From assembly GCF_002917925.1 (NCBI RefSeq), contig NZ_PPFE01000001.1:1-64000 (forward strand): a stretch of DNA of 64,000 bases, in the 5' to 3' direction. The stretch's first letter is position 1, and every line of letters starts with the position of its first letter. The notes beneath the pieces were generated by a model. That model did not search any database and had not been told where the DNA came from. It saw nothing but the letters and a program-made list of their open reading frames with translations. Origin of the DNA: Roseovarius confluentis (lineage in GTDB: Bacteria; Pseudomonadota; Alphaproteobacteria; Rhodobacterales; Rhodobacteraceae). Positions 39,192 to 48,085 of the stretch are shown in pieces. Position numbers and translations under genes: made by a program.

Positions 39192-40085
39192 TCAGCCCTT
39201 GTGACGTAACGCCTCCAGGACGGCCCTGAACGCTGGCGAAGGCTGGCGCCGGTTGGGGTAGTAGAGGTGGAAGGGATCGAAGAACGGACAGTAGTCATCC
39301 AGCACCTGCACCAGGCGTCCCGCCTTCAGATGGGGGTCGGCCAGATCCACCGACATGTAGGCGCAGCCGAAACCGGCGAGCGCCGCGTCGAGAACCAGAA
39401 AGATGTTGTTGAACGCCAGTGGCCCGTCGACCCGGACCCGCAGATCATGTCCGTCCTCGCGGAATTCCCAGGGGAAGGTGCGCTTGGCCGATTGCAGGAG
39501 GAAGTTGACGCAAGGCAGGTCAGCCAGGTCGCGCGGGTGGGTCGGCTTGGGGTGCGCCTCGAACACCTGCGGCGCGGCCACGACGATGTAGCGCAGGGGT
39601 TCGCCGATCCGGGCCGAGATCATGTCCTTGGCGAGGTGCTCGCCCCGCCGCACGCCCGCGTCAAAGCCTTCGGCCACGATGTCGTTGAACCCGTTGTCCT
39701 GCGTGATCTCGACCTTGATGTCCGGGTTTGCCTGTAGCAGAGGCTGCAACTTGGGCCAGAGCACCTGGCTGATGCCAAGCTCGGAGGACACGAGTCGGAC
39801 CGTGCCCGCAGGTGTTTCGCGCAAGCTACCAAGCTCGTCGAGCTGCGCATCGATCTGGCCGATATGGTGGCTGATGCCGTCAAGCAGGCGCTGCCCGGCC
39901 TCGGTCGTGGCGACGGCGCGCATGGTCCGGGTCAGCAGGCGCAGGCCGAGCCGTTCCTCCAGCTGGCGGATCGTGTGGCTCAGCGCCGATTGCGACACGC
40001 CGAGGCGGGCGGCAGCGCGGGTGAAGTTGCTTTCCTGCGCCACGGCCAGAAAGGCCCGGAGGTCGTTGAGGTTTTCGCGGGGCAC
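39192..40085 (-). CDS. LysR-family transcriptional regulator
   Basis: 297 residues from GTG 40085 (PRENLNDLRAFLAVAQESNF), which matches the usual LysR N-terminus; an ATG at 40154 would add 23 atypical residues reaching into the divergent promoter. The helix-turn-helix is FTRAAARLGVSQSALSHTIR, followed by an effector-binding domain (VRLVSSELGISQVLWPKLQP, FDAGVRRGEHLAKDMISARI). It belongs to the CrgA/AaeR-like branch that controls adjacent SDR, MFS and hydrolase genes. It is divergent from the SDR gene across ~90 bases containing dyads. Confidence 0.88.
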   Translation of the reverse strand: MPRENLNDLRAFLAVAQESNFTRAAARLGVSQSALSHTIRQLEERLGLRLLTRTMRAVATTEAGQRLLDGISHHIGQIDAQLDELGSLRETPAGTVRLVSSELGISQVLWPKLQPLLQANPDIKVEITQDNGFNDIVAEGFDAGVRRGEHLAKDMISARIGEPLRYIVVAAPQVFEAHPKPTHPRDLADLPCVNFLLQSAKRTFPWEFREDGHDLRVRVDGPLAFNNIFLVLDAALAGFGCAYMSVDLADPHLKAGRLVQVLDDYCPFFDPFHLYYPNRRQPSPAFRAVLEALRHKG

Positions 40086-40132
40086 GGTCTGTCTTTCATT
40101 CAGGATGGTCGATTGATCAAATGCGATTACAT

Positions 40133-40151
40133 CCGATTTGTGGATAATCGG
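40133..40151. promoter_or_regulatory. LysR operator candidate
   Basis: CCGATT (40133-40138) and AATCGG (40146-40151) are inverted halves seven bases apart, close to the T-N11-A layout of LysR sites. A second dyad, TTGATCAA, lies at about 40112-40119. Both fall between the divergent LysR and SDR genes. Confidence 0.5.
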
Positions 40152-40174
40152 CAAGACAGACAGAAAGGCACGAT

Positions 40175-40924
40175 ATGGCTCGCATTTTCGTAACCGGTTC
40201 GACGACGGGGGTCGGGCATAATGCCGCGAAGTCCCTCCTCGAGGAGGGGCACGAGGTCATCCTCCACGCACGCAATGCCGAACGCGCCGAAAGTCTCGGG
40301 GCGCTGGCAGACAGGGCCCAAGTGTTGACAGGGGATCTGGGCGATCTGACTGAGGTCCGGCAGCTGGCCGAGGATCTGAACGCCATCAGGTCGATGGACG
40401 CGAACCTCCACAATGCGGGGATCATTGACGATGAGCGGGCGGAAACGCCGGATGGTCTGCTTCGGGTGCTGATGGTCAACGCGCTGGCGCCCTATATTCT
40501 CAGCCTGCTGGCGGATCGCCCCGCGCGGCTGATCTTTACCGGCAGTTCGATGCACCGGGGCCACGACGGGGCGCTGGACGACATGGACTGGACCCGCCGC
40601 CGCTGGTCGGCGAGCAGCGCCTATGGCGAGAGCAAGCTGCTGGTCACGGCCCTGTCGGCGGGTTTTGCGCGCAGGCTCGATGCTATCTGCCACACGGTCG
40701 ATCCCGGCTGGGTGCCGACGCGGATGGGCGGTGCCTCGGCCAGCGATCCATTGGATCAAGCGCATATCACCCAGTGCTGGCTGGCGACCGGTGCCGGGGA
40801 GGAGACGGGCGGCTACTGGCACCACATGCGCCGCCAGCGCCCCGATCCCAAGGTCGAGGACCCCAGCTTTCAGGACGAAGTGCTGAACCGGTTCGCGGAG
40901 ATGACGGGCGTTCCTGTGCCCTAA
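40175..40924 (+). CDS. Short-chain dehydrogenase/reductase
   Basis: 249 residues with an SDR Rossmann fold. The nucleotide-binding motif is FVTGSTTGVGHNAAK (TGxxxGxG), an HNAG-type motif (LHNAGIIDD) is present, the catalytic Ser is in FTGSSMH and the Tyr-Lys pair in SSAYGESKLL. The length is normal. AAGG lies seven bases before the ATG. The substrate is unknown. As the first gene facing the LysR regulator it is likely induced by the same compound as the MFS pump and hydrolase next to it. Confidence 0.88.
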   Translation: MARIFVTGSTTGVGHNAAKSLLEEGHEVILHARNAERAESLGALADRAQVLTGDLGDLTEVRQLAEDLNAIRSMDANLHNAGIIDDERAETPDGLLRVLMVNALAPYILSLLADRPARLIFTGSSMHRGHDGALDDMDWTRRRWSASSAYGESKLLVTALSAGFARRLDAICHTVDPGWVPTRMGGASASDPLDQAHITQCWLATGAGEETGGYWHHMRRQRPDPKVEDPSFQDEVLNRFAEMTGVPVP

Positions 40925-41356
40925 TCAGATCATCTCGATGCGGACGGGGAAGGTGCCCTTGTGCAGCAGGGGCGCCACTTCGCCCTCGATATGGCCCAGC
41001 CGGATCAGGTCATCGCGGAATGTGTAATCGTCGTGGAACAGCGCGAGGTTACCCCAGCCGAGAAAGTAGCACAGATCCCCCGGCGTCTCGTCACTGAACG
41101 TCTCGAAGCCACCTTCGTCGAGGCGACGCGGCAGATGCACGATCTTCTCGTTGGTCGAGAAGTCCCGGATCTCCAGCTCGGCGGGCAGCATTGAGACAAG
41201 GTCGCGCGTGGTCGGGTTGTCGAACAACTGATAGACCGCCTGCTGGTCGTCGAAACCTACGCGCATCTGCATCGACTGCGCGCGGGCCACGGCGGGGATC
41301 ATCAGGGCGGCGGCGCCACCCGCAAGGATGGCGCGGCGGTTAAGTCGGGTCGTCAT
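40925..41356 (-). CDS. Exported cyclophilin-like fold protein
   Basis: 143 residues. The N-terminus MTTRLNRRAILAGGAAALMI ends in ARA-Q, a Tat-style signal (RR followed by a hydrophobic stretch). The mature part (TTRDLVSMLPAELEIRDFST, PGDLCYFLGWGNLALFHDD) matches the small cyclophilin-like family that accompanies LysR/MFS/SDR clusters. The catalytic residues of true prolyl isomerases cannot be confirmed. It lies immediately downstream of the MFS gene (four bases) and probably shares its transcript. Confidence 0.8.
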   Translation of the reverse strand: MTTRLNRRAILAGGAAALMIPAVARAQSMQMRVGFDDQQAVYQLFDNPTTRDLVSMLPAELEIRDFSTNEKIVHLPRRLDEGGFETFSDETPGDLCYFLGWGNLALFHDDYTFRDDLIRLGHIEGEVAPLLHKGTFPVRIEMI

Positions 41357-41359
41357 GTC

Positions 41360-42556
41360 TCAGCTCTCCGTCTTCGGTTTCAACAGATTATGGCCCGTGC
41401 CGGTGATCGCAAGCGCCACGATGGCCAGAAGAACGCTTCCGGCAAAGGTGGCTTCGACCGACCACAGGTCCAGCAGGAAGCCCCCGATGACGCCGCCCAG
41501 CAAGATCGACGCCTGGATCACCGCGACTATCAGCCCGCCCGCCGCCTCGGGAAGGTCATCGACGTTGCGCGACATCCAGCTCATCCAGATCACCGACATG
41601 GCGGTGTTCATCGCGCCCCAGATCGCCAGCAGCAGCCCCGCAGCGACCACCGATCCCCCAACGATCAGCAGCGCCGCCGTGCAAACGCCTATCACCAGCG
41701 CCGGCAGGCAGAGCAGCCGCTCGACCCGGCCTCCGACCATGCGCCCCGAGAGCGACGAGCCGACGAACCCGGCCCCGCCCAGCACCAGCAGCAGCACTGA
41801 CAACAGGTCGACACCGACGCCGGTGACCTGTTCGAGGAAAGGCCGCAGGTAGGTGAACATGGTAAAGGCCGAGCCCCAAGTGAAGGTGATCGCGATCAGC
41901 CCGCGCCGGAAATGGCGACGCCGCAGCAGCGTGCCGAAGGTGGCAAGGCTGGCCCGCGTCGTCACCGGTAGCGAGGGCAGCGCCACGAGGTGCCACACGA
42001 GGTTCAGCGCCACCACCGGCGTCAGCGCCCAGAACACACCGCGCCAGCCGACGATGTCGCCAAGGTAGCTGCCCAGCGGCGCGGCAAAGGCCGCCGCGAT
42101 CGCCTGTCCGCCATACATCAGCCCGAGCGCGCGGGGCACGTCGGCCTCTGGCACCAGGCGCATCAGGATAGAGGTCGCCAGCGACCAGAACCCGCCGACG
42201 CAGACCCCCAGCAGTGCCCGACCCGCCATCAGCACCGCAAAAGACGGCGCCAGCGCCACCACCACCAGCGAGATCAGCATCAGCGCCGTCAGCACCACCA
42301 GCACCGTCTTGCGGTTGATCCGCCCCGCGATGGTGGTGATTGCAAGGCTGGTGGCCACCGCAAAAAGCCCGCTGATCGAGATCGCCTGCCCTGTCTGCCC
42401 GGTCGTGGCGCCAAGCCCCTCGGCCATCGGCGTCAACAGGCTGACCGGCATGAACTCCGACGCGATCAGCATCGCCACGCAAAGCGACATGGACCAGACG
42501 GCGGCCCAGGCCCCGTGGGTCGTCTCGTCTGGCTGTTCGAGGGGAATGTCCGTCAA
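41360..42556 (-). CDS. MFS transporter, sugar-efflux/drug:proton antiporter type (AraJ/YdhP-like)
   Basis: 398 residues with about twelve membrane helices. The MFS loop motif after helix 2 is seen as AGRINRKTVLVVLTALML, and helix 5 has GGQAIAAAFAAPLGSYLGDIVGW. The start is TTG at 42554-42556, chosen because GGAG lies six bases upstream and no ATG is available nearby. Such pumps export arabinose, drugs or aromatic compounds in other bacteria; the ligand here is not evident. It is followed by the cyclophilin-like gene and is divergent from the Tat-exported hydrolase. Confidence 0.88.
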   Translation of the reverse strand: MTDIPLEQPDETTHGAWAAVWSMSLCVAMLIASEFMPVSLLTPMAEGLGATTGQTGQAISISGLFAVATSLAITTIAGRINRKTVLVVLTALMLISLVVVALAPSFAVLMAGRALLGVCVGGFWSLATSILMRLVPEADVPRALGLMYGGQAIAAAFAAPLGSYLGDIVGWRGVFWALTPVVALNLVWHLVALPSLPVTTRASLATFGTLLRRRHFRRGLIAITFTWGSAFTMFTYLRPFLEQVTGVGVDLLSVLLLVLGGAGFVGSSLSGRMVGGRVERLLCLPALVIGVCTAALLIVGGSVVAAGLLLAIWGAMNTAMSVIWMSWMSRNVDDLPEAAGGLIVAVIQASILLGGVIGGFLLDLWSVEATFAGSVLLAIVALAITGTGHNLLKPKTES

Positions 42557-42776
42557 GGTCTGCTCCGTCTGTCTGCCTTCGGCCTCTTCTATCCGTTCGG
42601 AGCGCGCGCGTTTATGCGGGATTCCGGCATGCAGTCATGCGCGGAATGGATCAAAGCCGCACCTGCAGCGCGCCCATTGATGAATGATCCTCATAGCGAC
42701 ATCCGGACTTTGCGGTCTAATCGTATGGTTTCCCGCCCCCATCTTGAGTGCAGATAAAGCAAGAAAGGGATCAAAG

Positions 42777-43865
42777 ATGACCGAAATACCGCAAACCCCC
42801 GCCGCAACCGACGTCACCGATCAGGGCCGCCGCAACCTGCTCAAGATGGCAGGCGTGAGCGCCGCCACCATCGCCGCCGCCTCCTTCGGCAACCCGCTGC
42901 GCGCCCAGAGCAGCGACTGGGACAAGACCTTTCCGCAAAGCGATGCGGTCGAGCATTCCAAGGTCGAGTTCACCAACCGCTATGGCATCACCCTCGTGGG
43001 CGATCTCTACATGCCCGCCGAGCGCTCCGAAGGCGTCATGCCAGCGCTGGCCGTTGCTGGCCCGTTTGGCGCGGTCAAGGAACAGGCCGCCGGTCTTTAC
43101 GCGCAGATCATGGCCGAGCGTGGTTTCGTGACCCTGGCCTTTGATCCGTCCTATGTCGGTGAAAGCGGCGGCCAGCCGCGCTCGGTGGCCTCGCCGGACA
43201 TCAACACCGAGGACTTCATGGCCGCCATCGACTTCCTCGGCCTGCATGATGCGGTGGACCGCGAAAGGCTCGGCATCATCGGGATCTGCGGCTTTGGCGG
43301 CATGGCGCTGAACGCGGTGGCCGCCGACAAGCGGGTGAAGGCCGTCGCGACGACCTCGATGTATGACATGTCCCGCGTGATGGCGAAGGGTTATTACGAC
43401 AGCCTCACCGACGAACAGCGCGCCGAAAACCTCGCCGCCATGAGCCGTCAACGCTGGGATGATGCTGCGTCCGACAGCCCCGCTCTGGCTGGTGGCCTGC
43501 CCGACAGCCTCGACGGCATCGACGACCCGGTGATCCAGATGTATTTCGCCTATTACAAGGATCCCGAGCGCGGCTATCACCCCCGGTCGGTGAACTCGAA
43601 CGACGGCTGGACCGTGACCAACCCGCTGTCCTTCATGAACATGCCGCTGCTGACCTACATCGACGAGATCGCACCGCGCCCCATGCTGGTGATCGCCGGC
43701 TCCGAGGCACACTCGCGCTATTTCAGCGAGGAGGCGGTCGCGGCGGCGGCAGAACCGAAGGAACTGATGATCATCGACGGCGCCGATCACGTCGATCTGT
43801 ATGACCAGGTGGACATCATCCCCTTCGACAGGCTCGAGTCGTTCTTCAGCCAGAACCTCGCCTGA
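42777..43865 (+). CDS. Tat-exported alpha/beta hydrolase with a probable Cys nucleophile
   Basis: 362 residues from ATG 42777 (AAGG upstream). The N-terminal signal DQGRRNLLKMAGVSAATIAA with AQ cleavage is a twin-arginine export signal. The hydrolase core has GIIGICGFGGMAL, where the nucleophile elbow G-x-C-x-G carries Cys rather than Ser as in dienelactone hydrolases, plus a likely acid in VIAGSEAH and the His in DGADHVDLYD. The enzyme would act in the periplasm on an ester or lactone. It sits divergently beside the MFS pump; the LysR regulator two genes away may control it. Confidence 0.85.
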   Translation: MTEIPQTPAATDVTDQGRRNLLKMAGVSAATIAAASFGNPLRAQSSDWDKTFPQSDAVEHSKVEFTNRYGITLVGDLYMPAERSEGVMPALAVAGPFGAVKEQAAGLYAQIMAERGFVTLAFDPSYVGESGGQPRSVASPDINTEDFMAAIDFLGLHDAVDRERLGIIGICGFGGMALNAVAADKRVKAVATTSMYDMSRVMAKGYYDSLTDEQRAENLAAMSRQRWDDAASDSPALAGGLPDSLDGIDDPVIQMYFAYYKDPERGYHPRSVNSNDGWTVTNPLSFMNMPLLTYIDEIAPRPMLVIAGSEAHSRYFSEEAVAAAAEPKELMIIDGADHVDLYDQVDIIPFDRLESFFSQNLA

Positions 43866-44806
43866 AGCCGGGCGATTCAAGACGGGGTGCGGCCTGCCGG
43901 GCCGCACCCTGTTTCATTTCGGTGGTCCGGACGTCGAATGGCCAGCCCGACGGTCCGCGCCCAGCATTGCCCGAACGAGCGACGCCAGATCATTCCGAGA
44001 CTGTCCGGCGGGCGTAGCGCTTCGGTCCGAATGGATCCGGCTGACAAATCGAGCCACAGGCGCGCTCGGTCACGCAATCATCGCGCTGTTGCCCACACCC
44101 GCATCGTCCACATCGCCGTTGCGCTGCCACCAGGTGAGATGTGCGCCTTCTCCGCGAACTGGATCTCTGCCCTTAGAACGCGCTTCGCGTTGGAAGAATG
44201 ACCGCTTTCCTGAAGCTGTGGCGCAGGGTCGGCGACAATTCTTGGACGGCCAGTATATCGGGTGCGCCTGTAGAAAAAGGTGCACCAACTCGACCGGGCG
44301 CGGCCGCTTTCTGCGCACATCAGCCATTCAACATGGTCGCAGCGAAGGTCGGGAGTCCGCCCATTGCACTGTATGCTGTTTCTTTAGAACTTTTTGAGTG
44401 TGCGCGAAGGCGCTCATCAGATCCAGCAATGCTTTTTTTGCCAATAGTCGTATCGTTTGACAGCACAGTCAAAAACATCAGACGTTCAAGGTTTTGTTTG
44501 CCGCTCCGAATGATTGCAGCAATTTTGATTTGGCTTAGGGACGGGGGTGTGGCGGTCAACGCGTGCTCAAATGAGGCGCATCAACCTTTCTCATGGAAAC
44601 ATCTTTATTCGCGCTGATTTCAAATCTCAGCTTCACCGTGACGTAAAACCCGCCGCGCTGAATAAAATCATCCGATATTCTGCGCGCGCCGTGCATAGCG
44701 CGAGGCACCAAAAGTCACAACTTTGGGACCCACCCTGGGACTCAGGCGAGTGGCGTCCGGAATTGCCGGGTCCCACAAGCGCGTTAAGCGTCTGGTCGAT
44801 AGTGGA
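43866..44806. other. Long intergenic stretch before the integrated element
   Basis: About 940 bases without a gene I would defend. Overlapping open frames on both strands (43801-44397, 43887-44201, 44070-44327) have no domain and no ribosome binding site. The segment around 44195-44215 (GAATGACCGCTTTCC) resembles the dispersed repeat type suspected at 38.7 kb. Toward 44350-44560 the base composition falls and becomes AT-richer, perhaps an older insertion scar. Confidence 0.4.
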
Positions 44807-44856
44807 ATTTTGGCTCCGGCGGTAGGGATCGAACCTACGACCAATTGATTAACAGT
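44807..44856 (-). repeat. Left attachment-site repeat (tRNA-Asn 3' copy)
   Basis: Fifty bases identical to 56002-56051: the T-arm, variable region, anticodon 3' side and acceptor 3' end of tRNA-Asn including CCA. Identity stops abruptly on both sides (A versus G at one end, T versus C at the other). This copy has no 5' half, so it is not a functional tRNA. Confidence 0.92.
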
Positions 44857-44869
44857 TATAGAAATCCGG

Positions 44870-44909
44870 TTTCACAGGCTTTCATGCCGTTTCACACTCT
44901 TTCATTAAA
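44870..44909. repeat. Phased TTTCA repeats inside the left end of the element
   Basis: Four consecutive 10-bp units begin TTTCA (TTTCACAGGC, TTTCATGCCG, TTTCACACTC, TTTCATTAAA), and a fifth TTTCAT follows at 44922. The spacing is one helical turn, just inside the attachment repeat and upstream of the integrase. This is a likely binding array for integrase, excisionase or a host bending protein. Confidence 0.55.
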
Positions 44910-44973
44910 GCACTGTTTTCGCTTTCATAATTGTGTTTTTGGCCGGAGTGCCTATCTTGTAATTTCAATGATC

Positions 44974-45013
44974 GGTGGCGACTCGGTGGCGATTCTGCCC
45001 TCAAGTCGCCACC
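44974..45013. repeat. Arm-type repeats, left end
   Basis: Two tandem 11-bp units GGTGGCGAYTC occupy 44974-44995, and an inverted copy AGTCGCCACC lies at 45004-45013, directly before the integrase ribosome binding site. The same tandem pair recurs at 55917-55938 near the other end. Paired sites at both ends are typical integrase arm-binding sites and could also autoregulate the integrase gene. Confidence 0.65.
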
Positions 45014-45031
45014 GGAAGCCCGGAGGCCGGA

Positions 45032-46396
45032 ATGCCCGTTATCAAGATCGCCCGCCGCACCATCGCGGCAATCGAGACCCCCGAGAAGCCCGTCACCTAT
45101 TACGATGACGCCTTGAAAGGCTTCGGGCTCCTCGTGCGCCCCTCGGGTTCGCGCTCGTGGATTCTGGAATATCGCCCGGGTGCCGGGGGGCGCGGCACGG
45201 CCAAGAAGCGCGTTGTGCTGGGCAATCCCGAGACTGTCACGCCGGAACAGGCCCGCGACATGGCGAAAGACTTGCTCGCCAAGGTGCGCCTCGGTGCCGA
45301 TCCTGCGGCCGAACGCGCCGAAGCCCGGGCGGCTGACACGATTTCCGAGATTGCGGCCGAGTGGCTTTCCCGGCACGTTGATCCCAAGCGCAAGGAGGCA
45401 ACCGCAAAGCTGTATCGCGCGGTTCTCGATACTCACATTTTGCCCGCCATTGGCTCCCGGAAGGCCGTGACGTTGACTCGGAGCGACGTTGCCAAGCTGC
45501 ACGGGGCGATTGCTCGCAAGGCGACGGGCGCCAAGAAGACCGGCGCGAAACGCACGGCCGCGCAGAAGACGAGGGGCGGCCCGATCATCGCCAATCGGGC
45601 GCTGGCGGTTCTCAAGGCAATGTTCTCGTGGGCCATTGACCTCGGCCTTCTCCCCGAAGGATCGCAGAATCCGGCATCCGGTGTGGAGGCGTTCAAGGAG
45701 AAGGGTCGCGAACGGTTCCTTTCCTCGGAAGAAATGCAGGCCCTCTGCGCTGCTCTGACCCTAGCGGAAACCGAGGGGCTACCGTGGCAAGTGAACGAGG
45801 CAGCACCGGGCGCGAAGCACCTGCCTGCGCCCGAGAACCGCCGTGCCTATTTCGACGTGCATTCGGTGGCGGCAATTCGGCTCCTTTTGCTGACCGGCGC
45901 CCGGGTTCGGGAAATCTTGGACCTGCAATGGGCGCATGTCGATTTCGGGCGGGGGATGCTCCGATTGCCCGACTCGAAGACGGGCGCCAAGGTGATCGTT
46001 CTGGGAGGGGCTGCGCTGGCCTTGCTGGACGGACTGCCGCGCACCGGGCGCTATGTGATCGCCAGCACCTCGGCGGGGACCGAGAACGAGAAGCCCCGTG
46101 CGGACGTGAATCGCCTTTGGCGCGCGGTTTGCCGTGAAGCCGGAATCGAAGGGACGCGGTTGCATGATCTGCGCCACTCCAACGCGGCCGTGGGCGCCGG
46201 GGCGGGCCTGAGTCTGCACCAGATCGGCGCTTTGCTCGGGCATTCGCAGGCGGCCACGACGAAACGTTACGCCCACCTTGCCGCCGATCCGCAGCGCCGT
46301 GCGGCTGACTTGATTGGAAACGAGGTAGCCGCCGCACTCGGCTTGGGGGCGAACGTGGTGCCGATTGACGGCAGGAAACGGGGGACACAGGCATGA
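45032..46396 (+). CDS. Tyrosine recombinase (integrase) of the element
   Basis: 454 residues from ATG 45032 (GGAGG upstream). An N-terminal arm-binding domain of the DUF4102 type (VTYYDDALKGFGLLVRPSGS) is followed by a SAM-like core-binding region, then the catalytic domain with Arg in TGARVREILDLQW, the HxxR box HDLRHSNAAVG, His in LLGHSQAATTKRYAH and the final Tyr in KRYAHL. A Lys/Ala-rich insert (KATGAKKTGAKRTAAQK) lies near residue 175. It integrates the element at tRNA-Asn, as its position 175 bases from the repeat shows. It is coupled to the next gene by ATGA. Confidence 0.95.
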   Translation: MPVIKIARRTIAAIETPEKPVTYYDDALKGFGLLVRPSGSRSWILEYRPGAGGRGTAKKRVVLGNPETVTPEQARDMAKDLLAKVRLGADPAAERAEARAADTISEIAAEWLSRHVDPKRKEATAKLYRAVLDTHILPAIGSRKAVTLTRSDVAKLHGAIARKATGAKKTGAKRTAAQKTRGGPIIANRALAVLKAMFSWAIDLGLLPEGSQNPASGVEAFKEKGRERFLSSEEMQALCAALTLAETEGLPWQVNEAAPGAKHLPAPENRRAYFDVHSVAAIRLLLLTGARVREILDLQWAHVDFGRGMLRLPDSKTGAKVIVLGGAALALLDGLPRTGRYVIASTSAGTENEKPRADVNRLWRAVCREAGIEGTRLHDLRHSNAAVGAGAGLSLHQIGALLGHSQAATTKRYAHLAADPQRRAADLIGNEVAAALGLGANVVPIDGRKRGTQA

Positions 46397-47106
46397 CCGA
46401 GGAACACCCGCTGGGCGCGGTCTGCGGCCACGATGATATTGCGCACCTGCCACCCAAGGAACGGGCTAAGATGCGGCGGCTGCGGGATTGGCTGGCCGCG
46501 CGTTCTTGGAAGCCTTCGCAGGCGATGGCGGTGCTGTGTGGCTATGATCCAGAGGTGGGGCGCAACACCGGGGGCGCCGATATGTCTTTCCTCCCCGGCG
46601 CAGATGATTTCTACGGAGTCCCGTTCGGTGCGCGCAAACCCGATGACCTGCGGCAACTGAATGCCGGACTCGAGGAGCAACACGGTTATATTGGCGGGCT
46701 GCGCCTGACTACCATGCCCCCCAAGGAGGCGATCGCGAAGACGGTTGCGGCCGGGGTGCCCATTCCGTGGCTCAAGGTCGCCCGGGATGATCCTGAGTGC
46801 CGCAAATACTTGCCGCGCCAAGCTCTGGACGCTCCTGCCGGTGCGCCACGCGTCCCGCTGATCGCAAGAGAAGTCGCCTCGCTCGGGGGCAAGGCAAAGC
46901 GCGACAAGGACCCCAAGAGGGCAGAGTTTTTCCCCATTGTCCGGCGGCTGGTTGCCAAAGGGAAAAGACCGCAAGAAATTATTGGCTATTTGATTGACGA
47001 GTTCGGTGACGGGGAGGATCAGAAACGTCCTTCCGAAGCCACGGTTTATAGGTGGATCAAAGAGATCAAGGACGGGAGCGAAATGAATCGGGATGTCGAG
47101 GGCTGA
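46393..47106 (+). CDS. Hypothetical protein of the element
   Basis: 237 residues, starting within the integrase stop codon. The N-terminal half has a short helical segment KMRRLRDWLAARSWKPSQAM followed by AVLCGYDPEVGRN; the C-terminal ~70 residues (FFPIVRRLVAKGKRPQEIIG, RPSEATVYRWIKEIKDG) look like a helix-turn-helix DNA-binding region. I do not recognise the family. Coupling to the integrase suggests a role in recombination control or early element regulation. Confidence 0.65.
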   Translation: MTEEHPLGAVCGHDDIAHLPPKERAKMRRLRDWLAARSWKPSQAMAVLCGYDPEVGRNTGGADMSFLPGADDFYGVPFGARKPDDLRQLNAGLEEQHGYIGGLRLTTMPPKEAIAKTVAAGVPIPWLKVARDDPECRKYLPRQALDAPAGAPRVPLIAREVASLGGKAKRDKDPKRAEFFPIVRRLVAKGKRPQEIIGYLIDEFGDGEDQKRPSEATVYRWIKEIKDGSEMNRDVEG

Positions 47107-47209
47107 AAATTCTCAGTGCTTGCAGCAATAATGTAAGTGCTTGCACTGGTTGGGTAATTCGGAAAGTTCATGCTGTGGTGTCCGGGTAAATCCTTGCCCG
47201 GAGCCTGAA

Positions 47210-47419
47210 ATGCAAAACGAATCCCTTCCTCTTTATGTCAGCACCGATGACGCCGCGAAGATTCTCGGTCTCTCGCGCTCTTCGCTGGAAAAATACCGGC
47301 ACTATCGGGACCTTGAAGGCCTTCCTTATGTCGTCTTCGGCCGTGGTGCGGTCCGGTATCATGTCCCCTCGCTCTTGAAGTGGGCGGAAGGCCGCACCGT
47401 TCGCCACGGGGCCGCGTGA
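47210..47419 (+). CDS. Excisionase-like helix-turn-helix protein
   Basis: 69 residues from ATG 47210 (GGAG six bases upstream). The sequence STDDAAKILGLSRSSLEKYR followed by GLPYVVFGRGAVRYHVPSLL is the MerR/excisionase-type winged helix (HTH_17). Such proteins bend DNA and steer the integrase toward excision. Its stop overlaps the next start (TGATG). In the left module it is the best candidate for Xis; the AlpA-like gene further on is the alternative. Confidence 0.8.
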   Translation: MQNESLPLYVSTDDAAKILGLSRSSLEKYRHYRDLEGLPYVVFGRGAVRYHVPSLLKWAEGRTVRHGAA

Positions 47420-47781
47420 TGACCGAAGAACTCCTTGCAGTGGACCGCGACTGGTTTGATGCCCACCCGGGCCGCAGTTTCCGTATTCGCCGGATGATCC
47501 CGGGAGAGTTCTTTCCTGATCCGCGCGACCAGCCGGTGCTGAAAAAGGGAGAAACGCTTGCCGTTGCGATCATGCGTTCGGCCGCTCTTGCCGCTAATGC
47601 AAGAGCGAATTTTCCGGTCGCACCGCGTGGCAAAGCGCATTTCACTCTCGTCCAGAAACTTGAGGAAGGAGTGCGGGCGAGATCGCACTTGATCTTGAGC
47701 GACCAGCTTGAACCGGAGACGGTTTCCGATGGCGCAGCCGAGGCTATCGCCGTTCTGCACGGCAAAGTCTGGGGGTGGTGA
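47419..47781 (+). CDS. Hypothetical protein of the element
   Basis: 120 residues, overlapping the excisionase stop by one base and abutting the next gene (TGA-ATG). The segments HPGRSFRIRRMIPGEFFPDP and LAVAIMRSAALAANARANFP are compact and basic. No known domain was recognised. Tight packing in the left module argues that it is a real gene with a job linked to replication or regulation. Confidence 0.6.
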   Translation: MTEELLAVDRDWFDAHPGRSFRIRRMIPGEFFPDPRDQPVLKKGETLAVAIMRSAALAANARANFPVAPRGKAHFTLVQKLEEGVRARSHLILSDQLEPETVSDGAAEAIAVLHGKVWGW

Positions 47782-48036
47782 ATGATACCCCGCACCGAAC
47801 TCCCCACCTACGCCGTCCGGTTGCACCACGATCAGCAAGGCGATGTTGTCGTTTTCGTTGAGCCGTGCCCAGTCTGTGGAATCCGCCACACCCACGGCGC
47901 GGACGAAGAACTGCTTGCGGGGAAACCGAGCTACCGCGCGGCACATTGCCGGGCTTCGATGCTTCGCCACCGGCGCGATCAGCACACCGGCCGCCACCTG
48001 TGTGGCTATTTCCTGTCGCTCGAAAAAGAAAAGTGA
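47782..48036 (+). CDS. Small Cys/His-rich protein of the element
   Basis: 84 residues starting directly after the previous stop. CPVCGIRHTHG near residue 29 is a probable zinc-binding knuckle, with further Cys and His (AAHCRASMLRHRRDQHTGRH and LCGYF) that could complete a zinc-ribbon fold. Such mini-proteins are common before primase genes in prophages and satellites. Function unknown; nucleic-acid binding is a reasonable guess. Confidence 0.6.
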   Translation: MIPRTELPTYAVRLHHDQQGDVVVFVEPCPVCGIRHTHGADEELLAGKPSYRAAHCRASMLRHRRDQHTGRHLCGYFLSLEKEK

Positions 48037-48085
48037 AACGCCCGGGCGTTGGGACCGTCCGAGCGCAAAAGTGTGGAAAATCAGA

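Noticed and set aside
38760..39209. 149-codon ORF between the helicase fusion and LysR genes
   Set aside because: Composition resembles intergenic repeat remnants and no domain or start signal is present.
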